From Gemmatirosa kalamazoonensis (GTDB lineage Bacteria; Gemmatimonadota; Gemmatimonadetes; Gemmatimonadales; Gemmatimonadaceae): a DNA stretch of 64,000 nucleotides. The stretch is taken from positions 4,634,220 to 4,698,219 of the forward strand of contig NZ_CP007128.1 of the NCBI RefSeq assembly GCF_000522985.1. Direction: 5' to 3'. Position numbers and translations under genes: made by a program. Of this stretch, positions 8,544-15,989 are shown piece after piece (within the stretch, counting starts at the first letter, position 1; every line of letters starts with the position of its first letter). Below the pieces are notes generated by a model that ran no database searches, had not been told where the DNA came from, and saw nothing but the letters and a program-made list of their open reading frames with translations.

Positions 8544-10050
8544 GCGCGTCCTGCGCGCGGCGCGCCGCGCGTGAGGCGAGCGCGTCGAGCAGCGACGGGA
8601 TGAAGCCGCCGAACGCGCCGTTGCTCATCACGAGCACGACGTCGCCCGGCGCGGCGGTGTCGGCGACGCACTGCACGAGCGTCGGCACCGGCTCGTGCAC
8701 CTCGGCCTCGATGCCGTGGGCCTCGAGCGCGCGCACGACCGCGTGCGCGTCGAGCCGCTGATCGACGGGCACCTTGTCGTGCGGCTCGGGCTCGCGCAGG
8801 AAGACGTGCTGCGCGCCCTCGAACGCCTCGCCGTACTCGGCCTGGTGCAGGTTGCGGCGGCTCGTGTTCGACCGCGGCTCGAAGACGGCGAGCAGGCGGC
8901 GGTCGGGGTAGCGCGCCCGCACGGCCGCGACGGTCTCGCGCACCGCGGTCGGGTGGTGCGCGAAGTCGTCGAGCACGAGCACGCCGCCGATCTCGCCGCG
9001 CGGCTCCTGGCGCCGCTTCACGCCGGCGAACGTCGCGAACCCCGGCGCGATCTGCTCGTCGGTGAGGCCCAACGCGCGCGCCGCGACGTACACCCCGACC
9101 GCGTTCTCGACGTTGTGATAGCCGGCCATCGGCAGATGGTACTCCGGCGAGGTGCTTCCCCGCTCCGCGTCGCGCACGCGGAACCGCGCGCCGTCGGGAC
9201 CGAGCCGCACGTCGACGGCCTGGAACCGCGTGTCGGGCACCTCGTGCGGCGCCGCGGCGTAGGTGACCACCGGCGCCTCGCCGTGCGCGCGCGCGATCGC
9301 GACGAGCCGCGGGTACTGCGCGCTGACGATGAGCTGCCCCTCGGGCGGCACGACGGCGGCGAACCGCTCGAACGCCGACTCGTAGTGCGGCAGGTCGCGG
9401 TAGATGTCGGCGTGGTCGAACTCGAGGCTCGTGAGAATCGCCGTGCGCGCGCGGTAGTGCATGAACTTCGGGCCCTTGTCGAAGTACGCCGTGTCGTACT
9501 CGTCGCCCTCGACGACGGCGTGCGGGCCCTTGCCGAGCCGGAAGTTGCTGTCGTAGTTGCGCGTCACGCCGCCGACGAGGAACGTCGGGTCGAGACCGGC
9601 GGCGGCCAGCACGTGCGCCATGAGCGCGGACGTCGTCGTCTTGCCGTGCGTGCCGGCGACGACGACGGAGTGGCGCGTCGCGAGGATGAGCGACCCGAAC
9701 GCCGCAGGAAAGCTCATGCTCGGCAGGCCGCGCTCGCGCACCGCGGTGGCCTCGGGGTTCTCGCGGCGGATCACATTGCCGACGATGACCAGGTCGGGGC
9801 GCGCACGGTCGAGGTTCGCGGGGTCGTACGGCGTCATCACGTCGATCTCCCACGCGCGCAGCATGTCGCTCATCGGCGGGTAGACGTTCGTGTCGCTGCC
9901 GGTGACGTCGTAGCCGGCGGCCTTCAGCATGCCCGCGAACGCGCCCATGCCGGTCCCGGCGACGCCTAACAGGTGGATGCGGCGCACCGACGCGCCGTCG
10001 ATGGTCTCGAGGACGTTGCCGTTCGGCGCGGGAGTGGTGGTCGTCGACAT
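8533..10050 (-). CDS. mpl: UDP-N-acetylmuramate:L-alanyl-gamma-D-glutamyl-meso-diaminopimelate ligase
   Basis: Cytoplasmic Mur-ligase-family enzyme that reattaches recycled tripeptide to UDP-MurNAc in peptidoglycan recycling. 505 residues, slightly longer than the usual 450-460. Domains in order: N-terminal Rossmann UDP-binding (G-V-A-G-T-G-M-G, residues 29-36), central ATPase with P-loop G-T-H-G-K-T-T-T (133-140) and E-G-D-E-Y-D-T-A-Y-F, and a C-terminal domain beginning near P-R-G-E-I-G-G-V-L-V-L-D-D-F-A-H-H-P-T. The late motif M-S-N-G-A-F-G-G-F separates Mpl from MurC. Alternative: MurC itself, but MurC lacks the late motif. It appears monocistronic. Confidence 0.9.
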   Translation of the reverse strand: MSTTTTPAPNGNVLETIDGASVRRIHLLGVAGTGMGAFAGMLKAAGYDVTGSDTNVYPPMSDMLRAWEIDVMTPYDPANLDRARPDLVIVGNVIRRENPEATAVRERGLPSMSFPAAFGSLILATRHSVVVAGTHGKTTTSALMAHVLAAAGLDPTFLVGGVTRNYDSNFRLGKGPHAVVEGDEYDTAYFDKGPKFMHYRARTAILTSLEFDHADIYRDLPHYESAFERFAAVVPPEGQLIVSAQYPRLVAIARAHGEAPVVTYAAAPHEVPDTRFQAVDVRLGPDGARFRVRDAERGSTSPEYHLPMAGYHNVENAVGVYVAARALGLTDEQIAPGFATFAGVKRRQEPRGEIGGVLVLDDFAHHPTAVRETVAAVRARYPDRRLLAVFEPRSNTSRRNLHQAEYGEAFEGAQHVFLREPEPHDKVPVDQRLDAHAVVRALEAHGIEAEVHEPVPTLVQCVADTAAPGDVVLVMSNGAFGGFIPSLLDALASRAARRAQDAPNG

Positions 10051-10093
10051 AGCGCGGAATGTATCTCGGCGGGCGGCCGCGACGTCACCTCGG

Positions 10094-10558
10094 CTAGATG
10101 CCGGGGCCGCTCAGCGGGCGGCGGTCGGGGGGCGCGGACGCGACCTGCACGCCGGTGGAGCTGATGAGCAGGTGGAACGTGCGCCTAACGTCGCAGCTCT
10201 TGCCCTGCGCGTCGGTGAGCGTCGACTCGACGAGGAAGTCGACGCGCGCGGTGCTCGGTGTCTCGAGCTGCGCGCGCACGACCAGCGAGTCGCCGGCGAG
10301 CCGCGGCAGCGCGGTCGTGGTCACGGTGGCGCCGACCGCCTCGCCGACGCTCGTCACCTGCCACCCGACCGCGAAGCTGACGGTACGGATCGTGACGATC
10401 ACCACGTTGCCCACGTGCTGCGCTCCCGCGGTGAGCGTCTGCCCCGCGTCGATGTCGCTGCAGACGAGCGGCGGCGGCGGGTCCACGGCGGTGCGGCCGC
10501 CTCCGCCACAGCTGCTCGGGCCCAGCATCGCCGCGGCGATGACGGCGACGCGCTTCAC
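10094..10558 (-). CDS. small lipoprotein, unknown function
   Basis: 154 residues from GTG 10558 (K-R-V-A-V-I-A-A-A-M-L-G-P-S-S-C); the cysteine at residue 17 ends a hydrophobic leader and is the likely lipidation site, though the -3 position is Pro rather than Leu. The mature part is a beta-rich domain of about 130 residues (N-V-V-I-V-T-I-R-T-V-S-F-A-V, D-S-L-V-V-R-A-Q-L-E). It has one further Cys pair, C-S-D near the start and S-C-D-V-R-R later, that could form a disulfide. Not recognised. It is divergent from the monooxygenase-like gene, with an 81-base gap that should hold both promoters. Confidence 0.65.
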   Translation of the reverse strand: MKRVAVIAAAMLGPSSCGGGGRTAVDPPPPLVCSDIDAGQTLTAGAQHVGNVVIVTIRTVSFAVGWQVTSVGEAVGATVTTTALPRLAGDSLVVRAQLETPSTARVDFLVESTLTDAQGKSCDVRRTFHLLISSTGVQVASAPPDRRPLSGPGI

Positions 10559-10639
10559 GTCCGGACGATGCGGTGCCAGCCGCACGCGAGCACCTCCTGG
10601 CAGGGTAGCGAGTCCAGACGAATGTAGTACCGTGCACGG

Positions 10640-11755
10640 GTGAGCGACGTCGCACCCACGCCCGCCGCGGGGCTGCGCCTGCGGACCGAGATCGTCGTCG
10701 TCGGCGCCGGGCAGGCGGGGCTGTCGGCGGCGTACCACCTGAAGCGCCGCGGCCTAACGCCGCTGCGCGGCCTCGTGGTGCTCGATCGGTCGCCGAGCCC
10801 GGGCGGCGCGTGGCAGCATCGGTGGCCGAGCCTCACGCTCAGCACCGTGAACCGCATCCACGACCTGCCCGGAATGCGCTTCGCCGACGCGGTGGACACC
10901 GAGGCGGCGGAGGTGCCCGCGGCCGTCGCCGTGCCGCGCTACTTCGCCGCGTACGAGCGGGCGTTCGAGCTGCCGGTCTACCGCCCGGTCACGGTGACGG
11001 TGGTGTGCCAGCGCGGCGATCGCCTCGTCGTCGAGACGGACCACGGCGAGATCTCGGCGCGCGGCATCGTCAACGCGACGGGCACGTGGGAGACGCCGTA
11101 CGTCCCGGAGTATCCGGGCGCCGAGCGCTTCCGGGGGCGACAGCTCCATACGAAGGACTACCGCACGGCAGCGGAGTTCATCGGCCGGCACGTCATCGTC
11201 GTCGGGGCCGGCATCTCCGCGATCCAGCTGCTCGACGAGATCTCGCGCGTGACGACGACGACGTGGGTGACGCGCCGCCCACCGGAGTTCCGCACGGGGC
11301 CGTTCGACGAGGCGGCGGGGCGCGCGGCGGTGGCGATGGTGGAGGACCGCGTGCGCCATGGGCTGCCGCCGCTGTCGGTCGTGTCGGTGACCGGGCTGCC
11401 GGTGACGCCGGCGGTGGAGGACATGCGCGCGCGCGGCGTGCTGCACCGCCTCCCGATGTTCGCCGAGATCCTCGACGACGGCGTGCGGTGGCCCGACGGG
11501 ACGACGATGCGCGCCGACGTCATCCTGTGGTGCACCGGCTTCCGCTCCTCGCTCGACCACCTCGCGCCGCTCATGCTGCGCGAGCCTAACGGCGGCATCG
11601 TGATGACCGGCCGGCTCGCGACGCAGGTGGCGAAGCACCCCCGCGTACACCTCGTCGGCTACGGTCCGTCGGCGTCGACGATCGGCGCCAACCGCGCGGG
11701 CGGCGCCGCGGCGGAGGAGCTCATGGCGTTCCTCGGCCTGCGTGCGTCGCGGTAG
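10640..11755 (+). CDS. FAD-dependent NAD(P)-binding oxidoreductase, flavin monooxygenase-like
   Basis: Two-dinucleotide-binding flavoprotein of 371 residues. The N-terminal FAD motif V-V-V-G-A-G-Q-A-G-L-S-A-A-Y-H-L is followed by D-R-S-P-S-P-G-G-A-W-Q-H-R-W as in FMO/CzcO-type proteins. The second nucleotide motif is V-I-V-V-G-A-G-I-S-A-I-Q-L-L near residue 188. The late A-T-G motif (I-L-W-C-T-G-F-R) closes the FAD site. The start is GTG 10640. Substrate unknown; related proteins oxygenate small amines, sulfides or ketones or act as putative metal-cation-linked oxidoreductases. It is followed by the asparagine-synthetase-like gene 39 bases later, so the two may share a transcript. Confidence 0.85.
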   Translation: MSDVAPTPAAGLRLRTEIVVVGAGQAGLSAAYHLKRRGLTPLRGLVVLDRSPSPGGAWQHRWPSLTLSTVNRIHDLPGMRFADAVDTEAAEVPAAVAVPRYFAAYERAFELPVYRPVTVTVVCQRGDRLVVETDHGEISARGIVNATGTWETPYVPEYPGAERFRGRQLHTKDYRTAAEFIGRHVIVVGAGISAIQLLDEISRVTTTTWVTRRPPEFRTGPFDEAAGRAAVAMVEDRVRHGLPPLSVVSVTGLPVTPAVEDMRARGVLHRLPMFAEILDDGVRWPDGTTMRADVILWCTGFRSSLDHLAPLMLREPNGGIVMTGRLATQVAKHPRVHLVGYGPSASTIGANRAGGAAAEELMAFLGLRASR

Positions 11756-11794
11756 ATTTCGCGCTCACCTCCGTCTCCTCCGTCCCCTCCGCGC

Positions 11795-13126
11795 ATGCAA
11801 TACCCGATCGCCCGCGTCATCGAGCTGGTGCGCCCCGAGTCGCAGCACCTGTGGGGCATGGACGAGTCGGAGGCGCGACGCCGCCTCCTCTCCGCCGACC
11901 CGAGCGACGTCCTCGCCATCGACGGCTCGTTCGCGCTCGTCGCGCGCGACGGCGAGCGCGTGCTGCTCGCGCGGAGCCTCGACCGGCCGCTGCGCTACTT
12001 CCTCGCGAAGGCCGCCGACGGGCCGGTGCTCATCGTGGCGGAGCGGATCGACGAGATCGCGGCGGAGCTCGCGCGGCTCGGCTGGGGCGACCAGTTCCAC
12101 CCGAGCTACACGCGCATGGTGCCGGCGCACCACGTCACCACGCTGCGGCTCGTCGGCTGCCCCGATCCGAACCCCGTGCACCGCCGCTTCTTCGACCCGC
12201 CGCGCGGGACGCTGCCTAACGACCTGGACGTCATCGGCGAGCGCTACGTGTCGGCGCTGTACGGCGAGGTGCGCCGGTGGCTCGCCCAGCAGGAGCCCGA
12301 GGCGCCGATCGGCGTGCCGTTCTCGGGCGGGATCGACAGCGGGTCGGTGCTGCTCGCGCTGAATCGCGCGCTGCTCGACGCGGGGCAGTCGCCGGCGCGG
12401 CTCAAGGCGTTCACGCTCAGCGTGGACGGCGGGGGCGACGACGCGCGCCAGGCGCGCGAGTTCCTCACCCGCACGGGGCTCGAGATGCTCGGCGAGACGG
12501 TGGACGTGCCGTCGTCGGCGCTCGACCCGCTGCGCGCGGTCGGGGTGATCGAGGACTACAAGCCGCTCGACGTCGAGTGCGCCGCGGTGAACCTCGCGCT
12601 GCTCGGCGCGCTGCGCGAGCGCTACCCGGACTGGCGGCTGCTCGTCGACGGCGACGGCGGCGACGAGAACCTGAAGGACTATCCCATCGAGGAGAACAGC
12701 GAGCTCACGATCCGCAGCGTCGTGAACAACCGCATGCTGTACCAGGAAGGCTGGGGCGTCGAGTCCATCAAGCACTCGCTCACGTACTCGGGCGGCTACA
12801 GCCGCGGATGCGTGCGCGGCTACGCGTGCGCGCAGGCACACGGCTTCATCACGTTCAGCCCGTACACGCGGCCGTCGGTGATCGCGGTGGCGGAGGCCAT
12901 CCCGTTCGCCGCGCTCACGGCGGGCTCGCACGAGCGGCTCTACGCGCTCAAGGGCGAGATCGTGTCGCGCGGCATGCGCACCGTGCTCGGCGTCGAGATG
13001 CCGGTATTTCCGAAGCGCCGCTTCCAGCACGGCGCGGTGGAGTCGGAGCAGGTGCCGCGACTGTTCCCGCGCAACGAGGCGCGCTACCGGCGCCGGTTCG
13101 AGGCGCTGCACGCGGCGATGGCGTGA
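11795..13126 (+). CDS. asparagine-synthetase-like amidotransferase homologue lacking the N-terminal cysteine
   Basis: 443 residues. The C-terminal two thirds is an asparagine-synthase ATP-pyrophosphatase domain: PP-loop V-P-F-S-G-G-I-D-S-G-S (Ser177-Ser182), then D-G-D-G-G-D-E-N near residue 289. The N-terminal Ntn-hydrolase-like half is shorter than usual and begins M-Q-Y-P-I instead of M-C-G-I, so the glutaminase nucleophile Cys2 is absent. Hence it probably uses free ammonia or another nucleophile, as beta-lactam synthetase and other adenylating amide-forming relatives do; this is inference. Its TGA overlaps the next start (GTGA), coupling it to a radical SAM enzyme. Substrate unknown. Confidence 0.85.
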   Translation: MQYPIARVIELVRPESQHLWGMDESEARRRLLSADPSDVLAIDGSFALVARDGERVLLARSLDRPLRYFLAKAADGPVLIVAERIDEIAAELARLGWGDQFHPSYTRMVPAHHVTTLRLVGCPDPNPVHRRFFDPPRGTLPNDLDVIGERYVSALYGEVRRWLAQQEPEAPIGVPFSGGIDSGSVLLALNRALLDAGQSPARLKAFTLSVDGGGDDARQAREFLTRTGLEMLGETVDVPSSALDPLRAVGVIEDYKPLDVECAAVNLALLGALRERYPDWRLLVDGDGGDENLKDYPIEENSELTIRSVVNNRMLYQEGWGVESIKHSLTYSGGYSRGCVRGYACAQAHGFITFSPYTRPSVIAVAEAIPFAALTAGSHERLYALKGEIVSRGMRTVLGVEMPVFPKRRFQHGAVESEQVPRLFPRNEARYRRRFEALHAAMA

Positions 13127-14061
13127 CGACCGTCGACCGTCGCATCCGCGCGCTGCGCCCGCCGAAGCCGCCCGTCGACGCGTACCGGGCGCACGGCACC
13201 GCCGTGGACGTGGAGCGACGGCCCGACGGGACGCTGGAGCGCGCGCTCACGATCTTTCTCGCGGGCGCGGAGTGCCCGTTCACCTGCTCGTTCTGCGATC
13301 TGTGGCGGTGGACGATCGAGGGGCCGACGCCGCCCGGCGCGCTGCCGCGACAGGTGGCAGACGTGCTCGAAGCGTTCGACGGCGCACTGCCCGACCGAGT
13401 CAAGCTGTACAACGCGAGCAACTTCTTCGACCGGCGCGCGGTGCCGCCGGAAGATCTGCCGGCCCTCGCGTCGTTAGGCGCGCGGTTCCGCGGCGTGACG
13501 GTGGAGTCGCACGCGAGCACGGTGGGGCCGGCGACGGTCGCGTTCGCGCGGTCGATCCCGGGCCGGCTCGAGGTGGCGATGGGTCTCGAGACGATCCACC
13601 CGGCGGCGGCGGCGCGCATCAACAAGCGGCTCGACGTCGATCGCTTCGATCGCGCGGCGGCGTATCTCGCGGCGCACGACGTGGATCTGCGCGTGTTCGT
13701 GCTGCTCGGCGCGCCGTCGGTGCCCGTCGCGGAGAGCGTGGAGTGGACGGTGCGCGCGGTGGAGCACGCGGCGGCGCGGGGCGCGGCGATGGCGTGCGTC
13801 ATCCCGGTGCGCGGCGGCAACGGCGAGATGGAGCGGCTCGCCGCACTCGGCGAGTTCACGCCGCCGACGCTCGCGCAGCTCGAGGATGTGCTCGACCGGT
13901 GCCTCGCGTTCGGGCCCACCGTCGTGACGGTGGATCTGTGGGACGCGGCGCGGCTGCCGGCGTGCGAGGTGTGTCGGTCGGCACGCATCGAGCGGCTGGG
14001 ACGGATCAACGTCACGGGACACGCCGAGCCGCGGATCCGCTGCGAGGCGTGCGGCGCGTGA
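13123..14061 (+). CDS. radical SAM protein with C-terminal four-cysteine site
   Basis: 312 residues from GTG 13123, overlapping the stop of the asparagine-synthetase-like gene by four bases. The [4Fe-4S]/SAM motif is C-P-F-T-C-S-F-C (Cys51, 55, 58), typical of the superfamily. Conserved-looking segments are V-K-L-Y-N-A-S-N-F-F-D and the glycine-rich M-G-L-E-T-I-H-P. At the C-terminus two Cys pairs (C281/C284 and C307/C310) could bind zinc or a second cluster. The K-L-Y-N-A-S-N-F-F-D region recalls RaSEA-like (archaeosine synthase beta) radical SAM proteins, but I am not certain. Coupling suggests that the two enzymes modify one substrate. Confidence 0.85.
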   Translation: MTTVDRRIRALRPPKPPVDAYRAHGTAVDVERRPDGTLERALTIFLAGAECPFTCSFCDLWRWTIEGPTPPGALPRQVADVLEAFDGALPDRVKLYNASNFFDRRAVPPEDLPALASLGARFRGVTVESHASTVGPATVAFARSIPGRLEVAMGLETIHPAAAARINKRLDVDRFDRAAAYLAAHDVDLRVFVLLGAPSVPVAESVEWTVRAVEHAAARGAAMACVIPVRGGNGEMERLAALGEFTPPTLAQLEDVLDRCLAFGPTVVTVDLWDAARLPACEVCRSARIERLGRINVTGHAEPRIRCEACGA

Positions 14062-14078
14062 TGCCGTTCGGATCTTAC

Positions 14079-14302
14079 GCGGAGGCGCGGAGAACGCGGA
14101 GAATTCTTGAACCGCAGAGGACCGCAGAGGGCCGCAGAGAACGGCAACTACTTCAACGGCTTCTTACCACGGAGGACACAGAGGACACAGAGGAGAACCA
14201 GTCTTGTTGGTTTCCTTCGTGTCCTCCGTGTCCTCTGTGGTTCAACTCAACAGGACAGTCCTCTGCGGCCCTCTGCGGTTCGATTCAGAGCGCTAGTTCT
14301 CC
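14079..14302. repeat. 3'-end inverted tandem-repeat array 1 (9-base units, nested)
   Basis: Starts 18 bases after the radical SAM stop. Three nested arm pairs can be read: GGAGGCGCGG/TTCTCCGCCTCC outermost, GAACCGCAGAGG.../CCTCTGCGGTTC in the middle, and ACCACGGAGGACACAGAGG.../CCTCTGTGGTT inside. Arms are built from 9-base units of the GGACACAGA type. No protein coding is supported; short peptides in it are repeat artefacts. It is probably a folded 3' UTR or terminator. Confidence 0.8.
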
Positions 14303-14339
14303 GCCTCCCCGCTGCGCGTGAGCGAACGGAGCCACGCCG

Positions 14340-15941
14340 ATGACTCGCCGTGAGATCGCCGTCGTCGGCAGCGGCTTCGCCGGGTCGCTCGCGGCGCGGG
14401 TGCTGGCGGTGCTCGGCCACGACGTCGTGCTGCTGGAGCGCGGGACGCATCCGCGGTTCGCGATCGGCGAGTCGACGACGCCGCTCGCCAACCTGTCGCT
14501 GGAGCGGCTGGCGCGGCGCTACGGGCTGGCCGACTGCTGGCATCTCGCGACGCACGGGCGATGGCTCGCACACCACGCGGGCGTGCGGCGTGGTCTCAAG
14601 CGCGGGTTCACGTTCTACCGGCACCATCCGGGGCGCCCATTCGAGAACGCGGGGCTCGACTCGGAGCGGCTGCTCGTCGCCGCGAGCCCGAGCGACGACA
14701 TCGCCGACACGCACTGGCTGCGCGCCGACGTCGACCACCACTTCGTGCGCGAGGCCGTCGCCGCGGGCGTCGACTACCGCGACCGCGTGGAGCTGACGGG
14801 CGCCGAGCGTGCGCCCGGCGGGTGGCGGCTGACGGGCACGCGCGGCGGCGAGCCGCTCGGTCTGCGCGCGGAATTCGTCGTCGACGCGTCGGGGCCCGGC
14901 GGATTCCTCGCGCGGCAGCTCGCGATCCCGTCGGCGCTCGACCGTGTGGAGACGCAGTCGGCGCTCGTGTACTCGCACTTCGACGGCGTGCGGACGATGC
15001 CGGACGTCGTGCCGGGACTGCCCGACGGACCCTACCCCGACGACCGCGCCGCCGTGCACCACGTCATCGACGAGGGGTGGATGTACGCGCTGCGCTTCGA
15101 CGACGACGTGACGAGCGCGGGGTTCCTGCTCACGCCGCGCGGCCTCGCGTCGCTCGGCGCCGACGCGCCGGATCCGGCGGCCCTCTGGCGCGCGGTGGTC
15201 GAGCGCTATCCGACGATCGGCGCCGCGTACGACGACGCGACGCCGCGCACGCCGATCGGGTTCGTGCCGCGGGTGCAGCACCGGCTCGCGCGCGCCGCCG
15301 GCGATGGCTGGCTGCTGCTGCCGCATGCGTACGCGTTCGTCGACCCGCTGTTCTCGACCGGGATCGCGTGGGGCCTGCGCGCCGTCGAGCGGCTGGCGCT
15401 CGCGTTCGAGCACGGAGTGCCTAACGCGGCGTGGCTCGCGCGCTACGACGCGGCGCTCGCGGCGGAGGCGACGCAGATCGACCGGCTCGTCGCCGGCGCG
15501 TACGAGGCGATGGCGCACTTCGAGCTGCTCGCCGCGCACGCGATGCTCTACTTCGCGACGGTGTCGTTCGCCGAGGTGGGGCAGCGGCTGGCGCCCGAGG
15601 ACGACGCGACGTGGAGCGGCTTCCTCGGCGTCGGCGATGCCGTCACGGAGCCGCTGCCGGGCGAGGCGCTGCGCCGGCTGCGGACGCTGTCGCCGGCGGA
15701 CGCGGACGCGCGGCGGGCGTTCGCGGCGTGGGTGGCCGACGCGATCCATCCGCGGAACGTCGCGGGGCTCGCCGACCCGTCCCGGCACAACCTCTACCCG
15801 GTAGACCTCGACACGCTCATCGACCGGCACGCGCTGCTGGGGATGACGCGCGCCGCGGTGCTCGCCGCGCTGCCGGCGCTGCGCGGAATGGGGCCGGAGC
15901 CCGACCTGTCCCAGATTGCGGGGATCGGGTCCCGACGTTAG
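14340..15941 (+). CDS. FAD-dependent oxidoreductase, flavin halogenase-like
   Basis: 533 residues. N-terminal FAD motif V-V-G-S-G-F-A-G-S-L-A-A-R-V-L (residues 8-22), followed by L-L-E-R-G and the A-I-G-E-S-T-T-P motif that flavin-dependent halogenases and geranylgeranyl-reductase-type proteins share. A second flavin motif sits near P-L-F-S-T-G-I-A-W-G. The halogenase signature W-x-W-x-I-P is not seen; the corresponding region reads G-W-M-Y-A-L-R-F, so halogenation is unproven. It has the same direction as the radical SAM pair, separated by repeat array 1. It could act on the same unknown product. No signal peptide, so it is cytoplasmic. Confidence 0.8.
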   Translation: MTRREIAVVGSGFAGSLAARVLAVLGHDVVLLERGTHPRFAIGESTTPLANLSLERLARRYGLADCWHLATHGRWLAHHAGVRRGLKRGFTFYRHHPGRPFENAGLDSERLLVAASPSDDIADTHWLRADVDHHFVREAVAAGVDYRDRVELTGAERAPGGWRLTGTRGGEPLGLRAEFVVDASGPGGFLARQLAIPSALDRVETQSALVYSHFDGVRTMPDVVPGLPDGPYPDDRAAVHHVIDEGWMYALRFDDDVTSAGFLLTPRGLASLGADAPDPAALWRAVVERYPTIGAAYDDATPRTPIGFVPRVQHRLARAAGDGWLLLPHAYAFVDPLFSTGIAWGLRAVERLALAFEHGVPNAAWLARYDAALAAEATQIDRLVAGAYEAMAHFELLAAHAMLYFATVSFAEVGQRLAPEDDATWSGFLGVGDAVTEPLPGEALRRLRTLSPADADARRAFAAWVADAIHPRNVAGLADPSRHNLYPVDLDTLIDRHALLGMTRAAVLAALPALRGMGPEPDLSQIAGIGSRR

Positions 15942-15989
15942 TAGACACGGACCCCACCCGCGCCGGTGCCGCCGGCGCGCCCGCCCCGC

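Noticed and set aside
12277-14061. A 594-residue fusion of amidotransferase and radical SAM
   Set aside because: The first 280 residues are an out-of-frame shadow of the asparagine-synthetase-like gene; the radical SAM protein starts at GTG 13123.
11795-14061. Lasso-peptide biosynthesis cluster
   Set aside because: No precursor peptide, leader peptidase or recognition protein adjoins the asparagine-synthetase-like gene.
14107-14343. Small proteins with repeated R-G-P-Q-R-A-A-E-N or T-E-D-T-E-D motifs
   Set aside because: They are translations of the inverted repeat array and appear at every array; not real genes.
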